The position numbers were made by a program, and so were the translations under genes. From Symsagittifera roscoffensis (Eukaryota > Xenacoelomorpha > Acoela > Convolutidae), in contig NC_087067.1 in NCBI RefSeq assembly GCF_963678635.1, positions 30,108,401 through 30,172,400 on the forward strand: DNA of 64,000 nt, in the 5' to 3' direction. The notes below the pieces were generated by a model. It did no database searches. It was not told where the DNA came from and saw only the letters and a list, made by a program, of their open reading frames with translations. The stretch's first letter is position 1; each line of letters starts with the position of its first letter. Of the stretch, positions 11,540 through 21,740 are shown in pieces.

Positions 11540-12345
11540 GTAACAACTGATGGCCTGAAAGCTGAAACATGATGTTTATCCCTTACGCAGATCAAAAAGC
11601 AGCTGGCTAGGTCGAGACGGTGAAGAACGCATAGAATTAAAGTTTTTGACGTCAGCCAGTCGCCAATCGTGTTTTTTTTTCAATTTTGTCGCCTTAAAAT
11701 TTTTTGGCAAATGTCACAGGACTTAAACAATTGCATTCAGTTTTCTTCTCTATGTTTTGATCATTTATGAAAAATCGGTCAGTTTCGACATTCCGCTGAT
11801 CTATTTTTAGCCAGAAATGTAAACTCTGATTTCGATGAAATCAGTTTCAACTGATTTTCAGCAAACAAAATAGTGACCTTGAGCAAGGAAATCTGTAACT
11901 GATTCAAAGCAACATTAGAATAAATGAATGATTCAAACACCATTCATGCAAATATCATACAAGTTAAGATCGAAAATTCCGGTAGCTGGAGGGTTAGGAG
12001 GGTAACCTAGAGCGTACTTCTCCCGAGGCTCATGGACCAAAAACAATTGGAGAAAGCGTAAAATTAATTAAAACTATTGTGTATTTAAGAAAACACCCAT
12101 AAAAATTTATTTTCAAACAAGAAGAACAAAAACCATGAAATCTCCAAAAAAGACCAAAAACACAATAAAAAATCAGAATGACAGTTTTTTATCGTTTCCG
12201 GACAAGATAAGATTTTACTTTTCTATTCGTTGATGTTTCGGATTGATTCATTTCAATCCTGAATTGAAGTTCAAATGTTTTTGTTGTTCGTAAAGTGGCT
12301 ACCTTGAGTGGTGTTTGAGTACTTTAGCACGATACTGATAATTTT
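11540..12345 (+). mobile_element. Relic C: LTR end and leader of a giant-element relative
   Basis: The segment 11540-11718 aligns with the last third of the LTRs of elements A and B: it keeps CTGATGGCCT, CTGGCTAGGTCGAGACGGTGAA, the closing GCCAG arm and an end (GGCAAATGTCACA) matching their GGGCGAATGTTACA. Beyond it, 11980-12345 aligns in patches with B's leader (CGAAAATTC, ACCAAAAACA, an A-rich stretch, then a GTTTGAGTACTTTAGCACG-like stretch matching B near 19708). No gag follows. It is a diverged relic showing that B's leader start is old element sequence. Confidence 0.6.
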
Positions 12346-12558
12346 GTTAGTGACCGGATGGTAGACATAGATGACGTTGCTTTAATTTATTGCAAAAAAT
12401 TGTTGCAATCTCTCCATGGATAAAACTAAGCAGTGAAGCCAAGCAACCAATTGTATTTTTGCCACTTAATAACCAATTGCACTTTTTCAACGAATGGTTA
12501 AAAAATTTCAATTGAGAAATGAAAATAAACAATGTGGTCAAGACATATGAAGAAAAAA

Positions 12559-12882
12559 TTAGCTGTGTTTGAGTGCCGGCTCAAGCACACAGATGGCGTT
12601 GCCAGATTGCACAGTGATAACCAGCCGTTGTCTTAGAAATAGAAAACTGCGTGTTTCTTGAGTTTTTGCATGAATGCGGCGGGAGAGTTCTTTCAAAAAG
12701 TTATAGCTGGTTTCACCTATACCTCCAACGGTCTCGATTGCAACAGGTTCAGAATAGTGAGAGGTTTCCAGCTGGCGTTTTTTGTTGCATTTCCTATCCT
12801 CTGCTATGTTGGCGATGACTGGGCCTTCTTGTTTTCCTGAGGAGATATTGGATGTCGCGAATACTATGAAACCTTGATGCAA
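12559..12882 (-). pseudogene. C-terminal tail of a restriction-endonuclease-type non-LTR element
   Basis: This minus-strand frame of 107 codons reads ...EPVAIETVGGIGETSYNFLKEL... and ends with a motif containing QSGNAICVLEPAL. From memory of the family this is the conserved tail after the restriction-like endonuclease of non-LTR elements with a YLDDG reverse transcriptase, the same family as the copy at 15.3-17.8 kb. RT and nuclease are missing, consistent with 5' truncation or decay. Confidence 0.55.
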
Positions 12883-12920
12883 AAATTTCTCTATTTCGAA
12901 GAAATTTTTGCTAAAAAGTA

Positions 12921-12960
12921 ATTTTCGAACGTTTTTGCAACTATGTGCATCGTCAGGATT
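12921..12960 (-). ncRNA. Decayed hammerhead-like motif
   Basis: The minus strand reads CCTGACGA, then TGCA-loop-TGCA as a short stem II, then AAAACGTT where a hammerhead would have GAAAC. Penelope-like elements carry hammerhead motifs near their ends. The stem and CUGANGA box are present but the second core box is changed, so I expect it to be inactive. Confidence 0.4.
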
Positions 12961-12969
12961 ATTACAATA

Positions 12970-13222
12970 AACTAATCTAAATGACGATAAAACATCAATT
13001 TACAAAGGTTATTTACAATCAATCACATACAATTTGGTTCTAAACCATCATGATAAAAAATTAGCCAATCACAGTTGACCTCTAAATTACTATTAGGATT
13101 AAAATACTTTTAACCTCTAAAAATAATTAATCATTTTTAAATTAATTTGTCTGGAAGTTTCTGAGTCATAATTTCGATTTAGACATGTACGTTTTAAATA
13201 AAAAACCAAAAAATTTTTGCGA
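12970..13222 (-). other. 3' region of the minus-strand Penelope-like copy
   Basis: This AT-rich stretch lies between the nuclease stop (13223) and the downstream hammerhead-like motif. It has no reading frame of note and probably corresponds to the untranslated tail of the element. Confidence 0.35.
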
Positions 13223-14035
13223 CTAAATTTTAAGTGTTAACTCCCTGCTCCTAAACTCATCGCGCGTGTTCAAGCCCGGTTTCTCTTTCTTGATATGTAC
13301 TGCCTCTAGTCTTCGCAATTTTTTTTGGTTGTTCGACCTATCTATAATTTCCCAACTAAGATCTGCGCTATTTCCCTCAAATTGGCATTGCTGAAGGTGG
13401 AGGCCTACCGGTGAGTCTGCTTTCTTAAGTTTCTCAATTCTAGTGGTCAAATGTCGAACAGTTTGTCCGATATAGGTGGAAGTGCATCCACTACATGACA
13501 GTTTATAAACCATTCTTGACTTGAGGTCATTAGAAAATGCTGACTACAGTGATGGTAAACATGATTTTAGTTTTTTTGTGGTGAAAACCACCTGAACGTT
13601 AGTTATTTTTTGTAACCTGTTAGCAAAATATTGGCTCTGATTACCTCTATATTGCACCATCAGCATTGGCGGCTTCCCATTTTTTGGTGATTGAACTGAC
13701 AAACACCTTTCACTATCCAGGGGCTTGCCCTTACCCTCGATGATCTTGCACAAGGCGTCTGAAGCCACCTTTGCCTACCAATTTTCAGGGTACTGATTTG
13801 TCAGCCATTGCGCTCTATTAATTTCCATAGCTTTATCAAATTGCTCTTAGCTAGATGTACTCCTAAAAACCCTGAGTGCAGTGCCTTGGATAACACTAAG
13901 CTTATACTGAGTTGGGGCGCAGCTTCTATAGTTCAGTATAGTCCCTGTATCTGTTGGTTTAGCATTTTCTCTATTTCACTTTGAAATGACAGGTTAGAGT
14001 CCAGAATCAATGAGAACTTGAAATTGGCAATTGTA
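13223..14035 (-). pseudogene. Penelope-like element 3' half: RT thumb, linker, GIY-YIG endonuclease
   Basis: On the minus strand, about 14035-13770 reads through frameshifts as the RT thumb (RSCAPTQYKLSVIQGTALRVF, then INRAQWLTNQYPENW). The frame at 13768-13544 continues as MASDALCKII...VQYRGNQSQYFANRL and ends in KLKSCLPSL. The frame at 13513-13223 is the nuclease: VYKLSCSGC, then STYIGQT, an Arg eight residues on, HLQQC, and RLEAVHIKKEKPGLNTR with the expected catalytic Glu. So this is an EN-containing Penelope-like element that uses a GIY-YIG nuclease at insertion. It is 5' truncated and frameshifted, but the nuclease domain itself is uninterrupted. Confidence 0.75.
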
Positions 14036-14040
14036 ATCAA

Positions 14041-14070
14041 GTTCGCACATTTTGTGTATCGTCAGGATTG
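14041..14070 (-). ncRNA. Hammerhead-like motif upstream of the minus-strand Penelope-like copy
   Basis: The minus strand reads CCTGACGA, ACAC-AAA-ATGTG as stem II, then CGAAC. This is one base from a standard hammerhead second box. Together with the similar motif at 12921-12960 it brackets the minus-strand Penelope-like copy, as the direct terminal repeats of this class often do. Confidence 0.45.
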
Positions 14071-14316
14071 AAAGATAAATTTATTGAAAATGATCATTGA
14101 TCATGAAAAATTGACAAACATTTAAATTAACACATTTATAAAATTCACCTATCAAAACAAATAACTGTTAATTCGTAAAAAATTAGATTATTCTTTTAAG
14201 TAGTTTCCTTAAAATTCTGAGTCGTTTTCAATTTAATTTAGTTTTTTTTTTCGGTTTGCAAATCTGAAATCAATTCGAAGTTTTTCAATTTGGATTTTTC
14301 CTCTATATAATGATCT

Positions 14317-14361
<45 letters not shown>

Positions 14362-14362
14362 C

Positions 14363-14421
<59 letters not shown>
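14317..14421 (+). repeat. (TAG)n microsatellite, 35 units
   Basis: A 105-bp run of TAG has one substitution (AGCAG near 14360). It is open in several frames and yields poly-Val or poly-Leu translations, which are not genes. Confidence 0.97.
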
Positions 14422-14870
14422 GATGGCTTCTGTGTTTCCACATGGGGTGCACATTCTGTTCATCATTTCTTGACAAAAATTTTTACTCCGATTTTGAGAA
14501 ATTTAAATTCAATCGATTCTCTGCAAAAATCGGAGTAAGATCCTATAAAAGTTTTTGTGATAGCTCAGTGTGTTTGTTGATATTGATGAAGCATACAGAA
14601 TACAGTCATTTAGTTAACGACTATGACTGTGGAATTTGCATAAGTTCTAGACTTATATCACACCCACAAAAAAAACGGCTAGTTCGAAAAATATTTTCGG
14701 AGCATTCTGTGCTCCTTGCACAGCAACCGGATTTCCTGGTTGCACTTTCATTTAGCATTTTCTCATTAGTATTTTTACACAAGCAAAGCTTGTGCGATAG
14801 TATGAACTCTCTTTTTTCCGACCTAAGTCGCAAATATTATTGTTCATTTTGAAAGTGTTCGATTTGATCA
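14422..14870 (+). other. Unassigned DNA with a chance open frame
   Basis: The frame that runs out of the TAG repeat stays open to 14852, but its translation has no recognisable domain and no independent start before the repeat. I do not call a gene. Confidence 0.4.
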
Positions 14871-14880
14871 ATAACCAGCT
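14871..14880 (+). repeat. Target-site duplication, left copy
   Basis: ATAACCAGCT here is repeated exactly at 18107-18116, directly after the poly(A) tail of the non-LTR element. The pair defines the inserted segment as 14881-18106. Confidence 0.8.
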
Positions 14881-17800
14881 TTTAACGTCTTTCTTGTTTT
14901 TTTAACATCTTTTTTAACGTCTTTCTTGTTTTTTTTTAGCCTAATTGTTGTGATAACCTTATTAAATTTGTTATGTTTGATGTGTGTGCCTGTATGTGGA
15001 GCGCCCTCTGAGGGATTTTAGAGACAGGTCTGTCAAGTGGCTTTCTGTGGGGAGGTGGGAAAATGGAACTGGTTTGAGGAGTCTGGTGGTGCGCCGCTGG
15101 ACCTACTGAGCTCGGGTGAGATTATTCCTTGTTTTTGATTTTAATAATTCGATTTTAAATTTTAAATTAATTTAGTTGTCTTTTTTTTATTTGCTGATTT
15201 GTAAAATTCCCACTAACCGCTTATCATGGGTTAGTTCAGTCCCCTAAAGTCCAGTCAAAATCCTTTTTTTACCTTTATGCTGCGTCAAGATGAGGAAAAA
15301 CAACAAAGAGTGTACAAGCAAAGATTGCTTAAAACCTTCAGGACTGATAAATTGGATTAGATGTGATTGTTGTTCTAGTTGGTATCATATCAGTTGTGTA
15401 AATATTTCTCTTAGCGACTCTAAGAAAACCCAATGGTTTCAGTGTCCTTTATGCGTTGATGTAAAATTTGTTAATAAAGCAACAATAGGTAATGATTTAG
15501 TGCTAGACAATTATGTTAATACAGCCATCTCAAATGTCCGAGTACTCAAAAGAAGTGGACGCAAACAGACCACAAGCATGAGTTCTTTGATTAATAAAAA
15601 AATTCGAGCAAATGACGTGTCACTTCCAAAACCCCATCCCAAAGTTTCAAGCCCGCCTCTGAGTGACCTCGAGCAGAGAATAAAGTTAATAAGTAGTAAG
15701 CTCGATGAAGGAAATGTAAAGGGAGGAATAAGGCTTGCTGCTTCGGATGACAAAATAGCTCCTTTTTCAACTGATAACTATCAAAAATTGTTGTCTAAGC
15801 ACCCGCAGCGAGCCAAATTTGCAGCTCCTAATCCAGAAAAATTGGATAGTTTTTTCGTAACCGATTTCGACCTATACAAAGCGATAATGTCTTTTCCAAA
15901 CGGATCAGCAGCAGGTCCTGATAAAATAGTTCCTCAAATTTTCGAAGATCTTGTTAGTAAGTCGAATGGCAGTGCAGGACTTAATTTTCTGAAATCGCTT
16001 ACTAAGCTAATAAACCTCATTGGAGATGGCAAAATACCCGAACCACTAAGACCTTTTTTTTTGGCGCAAAGCTTATCGCCCTAATAAAGATAGACGGAGG
16101 TCTGAGACCGATTGCCATAGGCAACACGCTGAGACGTATCGCGTCTAAATGCGCTGGAAGCAAGGCCCTCTCCGAGCAACAAAATTTTTTCGGAAACGTA
16201 CAGGTAGGATACGGTACCAAAAGAGGAGCAGAAATAGCTGCGCACTCGTTTCGAAACCTAATTGAACGCGACGACAATCCAAAATGCACTGTTCTTTTAA
16301 AACTAGATTTTAAGAATGCCTTTAACTCTTTAAACAGAGAAACAATGCTGAATCATGTTTATTCAAATCGCCCCGAATTGTATAATTACACCCATTGCGC
16401 GTATGGTAAACCTAGTTACCTTTTTTACGGAAGCTCTGTCATAATGTCAGAAGACGGAACTCGGCACGGTGATCCTGAAGCCCCACCCCTTTTTGCGGAA
16501 ACAATTCATACACTAGTCAAACAGTTGGAGTCGAAAATTAATATCTGGTATTTAGATGATGGGAATTTAGCCGACGACTATAAGGTAGTACTCCGGGATC
16601 TTAAAAACATTCTGAAATGTGAACAAATTTACGGCCTGAGCTTAAACACTGAGAAGTGTGAACTTTGTTTTTTGGGACCGACTAAAGTACACAGTATAAT
16701 TCAATTTTAACACAATTTCGAAAAATATGCCCCAAAATAAAAATAAAAACAAAAGAAGAACTTCTCATTTTAGGATCTCCAATCGGCGAACTCTGCCGAA
16801 AAGAATTGCTCGACGAAAAAATTGAGGAGCTTGAAAAAATCTCGGATGTCATTGACAAACTAGACGCCCATTATGGTTTTTACGGCCTGAAAAATTGCTT
16901 TAGCATGCCAAAACTCCTATTTTTTTTTGCGTACGAGCCCTTGTTTTTTGCAAAATGATTTTTTGGAATGCTACGATAAATTACTAAGAAATTCGTTATG
17001 CAAGGTCACTAACGTGAAAATGGATGATAACCAGTTTTTACAAGCAGTTCTCCCGGCAGCCAAAGGTGGCTTGGGCGTTTCTTCCGCTCGTCTACTCGCT
17101 TTACCCGCTTTCTTAGCCTCAACAGTAGGGGCAAAAGATGCCTTGAGCGAAATCTTTGGTTTGGAGCATGTGGACGAAACCTATGATGATGCGCTTAAAC
17201 GGTGGTTTGACCTTGGAAAAATTGAAATGGCCCCGGAAAATGAAATCCAAAAAAAACTGGACGGAGCCAATTTTTGACAGCGAAATTGCAGAGTTGATTT
17301 TACGATTCGAACCAACGGACGTAAAAAGTTTCAACGCGTTCCAAGATAGATTTGGCTCCCAATGGTTGAACGTCATCCCGTGCAAAAATTTAAAGTCAAA
17401 ACTGTCGAACCAACAACTCAGAATTGCGATAGGACTTCGATTAAGCTCAAAAATATGCGAGCGGCATAAATGCGTGTGCGGAAAAGACGTTACCGAGGAT
17501 GGTTGGCATAGTCTTTCTTGCCTCAAAAGTGCAGGGAGATTCTCTAGGCATTCAAACCTGTAAAGCAGAGTCTATCATCTACTCATATTCCGTCTGTTTT
17601 AGAACCACGACACCTCTACAGGACCGATCAGAAGCGACCAGACGGTTTGACGCTCGTTCCATGGGCTGATGGTAAGCAGCTCTTGTGGGATGTAACGGTA
17701 GTAGACTCCTTAGCTCCTTGTAGGATTAATGCGGGGTCTGTTTGTAACCCTGGTACGGCTGCCGCTAAAGCGGAAGAGCGAAAAATTGACAAGTATAAAG

Positions 17801-18106
17801 ATTGCGAACGCCGCTTGCGTACTCGGAACAATAAATGACAAAATAACTTTCGACGAAATTTTTTACTTGTAACATTTGTATATTGTATTATCTCGTGTCG
17901 AGTTGCGTGTTCTTATTGAAGAAACGTAACCCTTATCGATTTTAATTGAAAAGGACCTAAACACTTGTCATCTTCTTTTATCATTATCACTTCCATATCT
18001 AAAAAATTCCAAGGATTTTGACTGTAATACATGATGAAGGGACTCATGACTGTAACCTCGGTTACTATGATACTTTTGACCTTCTAATTACCTTGTAAAA
18101 AAAAAA
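14881..18106 (+). mobile_element. Non-LTR retrotransposon with PHD finger and restriction-like endonuclease
   Basis: The element is bounded by a 10-bp target duplication and ends in a run of about ten A. The 5' UTR (14881-15289) begins with a 23-bp direct repeat (TTTAACGTCTTTCTTG at 14881 and 14913). The coding part is described separately. The 3' UTR is 17839-18097. Nothing in the target suggests a fixed site. It appears full length but its reading frame is broken in several places. Confidence 0.8.
15290..17838 (+). pseudogene. Non-LTR retrotransposon polyprotein, frameshifted
   Basis: From the ATG at 15290 the first frame (to 16084) holds a PHD-type zinc finger at about residues 8-56 (paired Cys, HISC, W-F-Q-C-P-L-C) and the start of the RT (GSAAGPDKI). 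The RT continues in another frame with KLDFKNAFNSLNR, RHGDPEAP and WYLDDGN, the unusual YLDDG catalytic box. After further shifts come a zinc knuckle (RHKCVCGK...WHSLSC) and a restriction-like endonuclease, RPDGLTLVPW...LLWDVTVVD, with PD and D spaced as in the R2-group nuclease. Frame changes lie near 16050 (T run), 16705, 16920 (T run), 17250 (A run) and 17563. The family's usual C-terminal tail is absent. Several shifts are in homopolymers, so slippage or sequencing error is possible. Confidence 0.75.
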
Positions 18107-18116
18107 ATAACCAGCT
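18107..18116 (+). repeat. Target-site duplication, right copy
   Basis: ATAACCAGCT follows the A tail directly and matches 14871-14880. The next bases differ, so the duplication is 10 bp. Confidence 0.8.
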
Positions 18117-18185
18117 ATTAATTACAGCCAATGCTAAGGATATTAACACAGACTATAATATTACAAATAGCACTTTAGCTTGAAG

Positions 18186-18268
18186 GTATCTTGGATCTGT
18201 AGCGTGGAGGCAGGGAAGGAGACCCGCAACAAAATAAGAGGGTTCGAGCCTGGTCAGGGTCCGATGTT
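18186..18268 (+). repeat. tRNA-like segment with B-box (SINE head?)
   Basis: GGATCTGTAGCGTGGAGG resembles a tRNA 5' end and A box, and about 40 bp later GGTTCGAGCC is a perfect B-box core, followed by CAGGGTCC, which pairs partly with GGATCTG. The T-arm stem does not close properly, so I read it as a decayed tRNA-derived sequence rather than a working tRNA gene. It ends where element B's LTR begins. Confidence 0.3.
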
Positions 18269-18269
18269 T

Positions 18270-19189
18270 TGTGACATTCGACCAGAATGGCCAAAATGCA
18301 GTCTCTGCAGAATTCAGGATTTTAGCAGTGAACCTTCCGGATTGGCGATTTAGAACGGATAAGGACGTTATTTGAACGATTGGCCAAACGGTGAAGGCTA
18401 GAAGATTCTGGAATTCTAAATTTTAAATTTTCGAAGTAATGACGTAACATTTCTGAGAAATGTTAAAACGGCCATTTTGGCTAAAATAGCAGAAAGAAAC
18501 AGAACAACTTTATCTGCGATTACGAACAGTACGAAAATCGAGACTAAAAAACAACAACGAACTACCGAACAGCAGAGGACGTTCCGAGTTGCAACTATTG
18601 TGCTGTTACAATAGTTGCAAGGCCGTTGCGAACAACGGTGAAGGGTAAAAGCCAGCCCTCCGAGTTAGCGTGAACCTGAGGTTAAGGAGCTTGATTCACT
18701 GGATTCAAGAATCCGGAAGGGTTTCGGGACTGGAACTTTTAGCCTTTTATATAAACTTTTAGCTTCTTGTCATGTCCTGAATTGAATTTAATTAACAACT
18801 GGATTCGTTTTGATAAGGATGAGAAGCTAGGAGTTGGGGGAAAGGGTTGATCCATCTTCGATGGAGATGATGATTTTTATCTACTGAACAAAAACAATAG
18901 TAATATGATAAGTAGTAGCCCTGTTTTTAGGAGTGACCTCGTGGTCTGGGGATACAGAGACCCAGCCATGAGCTCACTAATTTCGCATGTAATTCAGTTA
19001 ATTTGAGCGTTCTGGTCGAAGCCGGAGAACAGTAGCGTTTTTGTCAGCCTGATGTAAGAAAGACCACCGAAAAGTACTGGCTTGGTAGAGACGGTGAAAA
19101 ACATGCAAAGCTCTGTTTAGACGCTAGCCAGTCGTCTTAAGACTTAGTTTTGTTATCCGTCGATATGTATCTTCCGGGCGAATGTTACA
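18270..19189 (+). repeat. 5' LTR of element B (920 bp)
   Basis: It starts TGTGACATTC and ends GAATGTTACA, matching A's TGTGCCATTC...GAATGTTACA. Shared internal blocks with A's LTR are TTCTGGAATT, ACATTTCTGAGAAAT, CGGCCATTTTG, and the stem segment around GAGACGGTGAAAAAC. U3 contains a perfect 13-bp hairpin (18589-18620, TTGCAACTATTGT arm) next to CCGTTG-CGAA-CAACGG (18623-18638). The 3' partner is outside the window, so the start is inferred from A. Confidence 0.8.
19050..19135 (+). ncRNA. Conserved LTR stem segment (B copy)
   Basis: ACTGGCTTGG...GCTAGCCAGT forms a closing stem around GAGACGGTGAAAAAC. The same design is in A's LTRs (25637-25710, 46944-47017) and in relic C (about 11598-11663), while the sequence between arms varies. 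It is probably in the transcribed repeat or U5 part of the RNA. Confidence 0.5.
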
Positions 19190-19201
19190 TGTATGTTTTT
19201 A

Positions 19202-19216
19202 TGGCGCTCCTGGGTG
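19202..19216 (+). other. Primer-binding-site candidate (B)
   Basis: TGGCGCTCCTGGGTG begins with the TGG expected opposite a tRNA CCA end and lies 12 nt after the LTR. Exactly the same 15 bases sit 12 nt after A's LTR. I could not match the implied tRNA 3' end to a known isotype. Confidence 0.55.
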
Positions 19217-21119
19217 TTATTCTTTCATAACATCATGACCGGCGGAACCGTTAACGAGCACTCCGCGCCGAGCGGATGCTCACATTAACGCCCTTAATAG
19301 GCCTAAACTGCCGGGGCGGAAGGGTAGTTCGGAACGCGGAAGCCTTCCGGATTACCGTGAATAGTTTTTTAACCTAGTTAAGACCGAAAATTCACGAACC
19401 AGGAAGGGTGGGGGGAATCATGAACCCCTCATCCCCTGAGTGGTTTGTGACCAAAAACACTTAAAGATATCAGCAAAACCAAACAAAAAGTAGTATAGTA
19501 CCCAAGAAAAACAAAAAACATAAAAAATAACCGAAAAAACCAAAAACAGTAAAAAAATAAAAAATCAGTAGAAATCATCCCCCCAGACAAGATGTGATTC
19601 AACCCCCCCGTTTGTTGTTGATAGATATATTGTTGTTACAGGCATTTATATCAGTCAGGATCGTTACGATCAATTTTGTAGCCCGTTTGTGAGGCTTGTA
19701 CTGTAGGGTTATTTGAGCATTTAAGCACGTTAATGATAAATTGCGCTCAATCCGGAAGGGTCAGCTGATTTGCGCTCAATTCGGAAGGGTCTTGGGTGAA
19801 GACCGATCCGGCAAGCAGTTCAAGGAGCAGCAAGAAGGGGCTCAACGACAACAACAATCGACTGTTGGGTATCGTTAACAATTTTTGTATCGCTTTTGGT
19901 ACAAAAAGTAAGATAGTAATCTGTGGGGGGCTCGACAGTGCTGCACTGTAGTGACCCTTCACCGAACTGCGAATATCCGAGTTAAGCACCTTAATTCAGA
20001 TAATAAACAAACCCGGAGGGGTATAGTATTACTAATATTATTATTCATATAGCCTATATTAATAGTCATATATCGTTTTTCAGTGAAAAACAACGAAAAC
20101 AGACCGGTTTTTAGGGTCAAAATAGCGATATTTTGATCCCCCAAAGTCGCGATTTTTGAGATATCGATATTTTTTGAAACGGAAAAAAGCACTAAGTTAG
20201 TGTGTTACATCGTAACTGCACTACTGTAATAAGTAGAACCGGTTAACTTTAGTTCGGAAGTGGTTGGAACTAGTTTGGTACCAAAAACCAAATTTTCCCA
20301 ATTTTTGATAGTAAGAAACACTAAAAATTTAGAAAATTTTTTGAAATTTTTGAGGTAGGACAGTAAAAATAGTTGTTCAGACAACGTCCACTAGTGAATC
20401 TACAAGTCTTAAAATCCGCTACCCGAAAGCCTTCCGGGTTGCAGAGAAATCGAACATAACGTGTTTGATTTGGTGGATTCATCAATCCGGAGGGGTCCAG
20501 GTAGCATAGTTTTTCGCAAAATTTTTCTACAATAGCGTTTTAGATCGGGTCTTTTGCATTGAACTAGAAGAGTATAGGCCTTCTGAGCTCGGATCAATAA
20601 TTTTTAGGTCGAAAGGACCAGATTTGCGGAAAAAGTTAGGCGGAACCTATAAGAGAGAAAATTTTTTGAGTTCGGAAAAAAGACGTTTTGGTTAATAACT
20701 TTGGAACTACTGATCATATCGAGTTGATCTTGGTACCAATAGATCAGAAATTAGCTGAGCTTACTAATAGGATTAGAAATTTTTCGGAAAAGCGAGCGAG
20801 AAAATTTTTTGAGATTGTTTTTAGCAAATTACACAAATCCGGAGGGGTACACCCTTCACGTTTTATAAATTTTTCTGAAAAACCCTTATACCTCTACCAA
20901 AAGTTGATAGCGATTGAACTAAGTAACTTAGGACAGTTCTAGACAAAAAGGGAAGGCTGAAGGCACAAGACAACCATAATAGAGTCGAAGTTAGGCAAGT
21001 GATAAGACCCTTCACCGTTAGTGTGAATTGTCAAATAAGTGCCTTAACTTCAACCCGGAGGGGTCTAGGAAAGGACCCTATACCCTTCCCAGTTAATTCA
21101 AACAGCATAATAGCAACGC
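19217..21119 (+). other. Leader (5' UTR) of element B with spaced TCCGG-type motifs
   Basis: No convincing reading frame. It holds hairpins (for example ACCCG-AAAGCCTT-CCGGGT around 20421-20440) and scattered copies of AATCCGGAGGGGTC (19751, 19779, 20010, 20484, 20836, 21052), some preceded at a distance by ACCCTTCACCG. The first 550 bp align in patches with relic C, so this is genuine element sequence. A's leader lacks nearly all of it. Confidence 0.6.
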
Positions 21120-21125
21120 AGAACG

Positions 21126-21340
21126 TATCCGGAGGGGTATAAGCTGAAATTAAGAAAACTACAAAAAGCTACTTTAACAGAGCTAAGGGCTCCGAATCCG
21201 AAGGGGTCGAAATTTTTCAAAGTCAGAGGGGTCCGAATCCGGAGGGGTCTTATAGTTGCTAATTCCGAGGGGTCCCAATCCGGAGGGGTCTATATTCTGA
21301 CAGTCCGGAAGGGTCCTATTTGTGCCAATCCGGAGGGGTA
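21126..21340 (+). repeat. Dense cluster of AATCCGGAGGGGTC motifs
   Basis: Eight copies occur in 215 bp at 21126, 21195, 21221, 21236, 21261, 21277, 21302 and 21327, with one to three changes each and irregular spacing of 13-69 bp. All are in the same orientation. They continue the looser series in the upstream leader and one copy in the LTR (18711). Irregular spacing with a fixed core looks more like protein or primer sites than a simple tandem repeat. Confidence 0.75.
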
Positions 21341-21589
21341 TTATTTTATTAAGGACTTAGGTAAACGAAAGAAAGACTAAAAAGCGAGAGGTATTAGGTT
21401 ATTAATACACAGGCTAGGTATCAGTGACTGCACTGGTAACTTGCCTTTCAGAAAGAACCAGACTAATACAAAACAGGTCCGAACTCGGATATTCGCGACA
21501 CTAAGTCTAAATTAAGAAGAGCGTGACTCATTGGTGTGGATTGAAACATAATACGTTTTTGGGAAAAGTGACTGCCCTGAGGATTTTAG

Positions 21590-21740
21590 TAGGTCTAGCT
21601 CGGGCAGTCCGAAGGCAGATAGGTAACACAGTACTCGGTGGGTGCAATAGACGCCCACTTGAGAAAATTACTGCCTTCAAAGTTTTGTCTGTTTGGTGCA
21701 GCACCAAGCAGGGAAAGCTTTTTCTTTAAAAGACGGGTTC
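21590..21740 (+). ncRNA. Leader RNA module, B copy
   Basis: After GCTCGGGCAGTCCG comes an outer 8-bp stem GAAGGCAG (21611-21618) / CTGCCTTC (21671-21678) around an inner hairpin CTC.GTGGGTG...CGCCCAC..GAG (21634-21663). A second hairpin TTTGGTGC/GCACCAAG follows, then GGGAAAGCTTTTTC. A's leader has two copies of the same design with different outer-stem sequences that remain complementary. Confidence 0.75.

Noticed and set aside
14310-14852. 180-codon frame starting in a poly-Val run
   Set aside because: The start is the TAG microsatellite read in frame; the rest has no domain and no start of its own.
18186-18268. Functional tRNA gene
   Set aside because: The B box is present but the T stem and acceptor do not close; kept only as a tRNA-like repeat.
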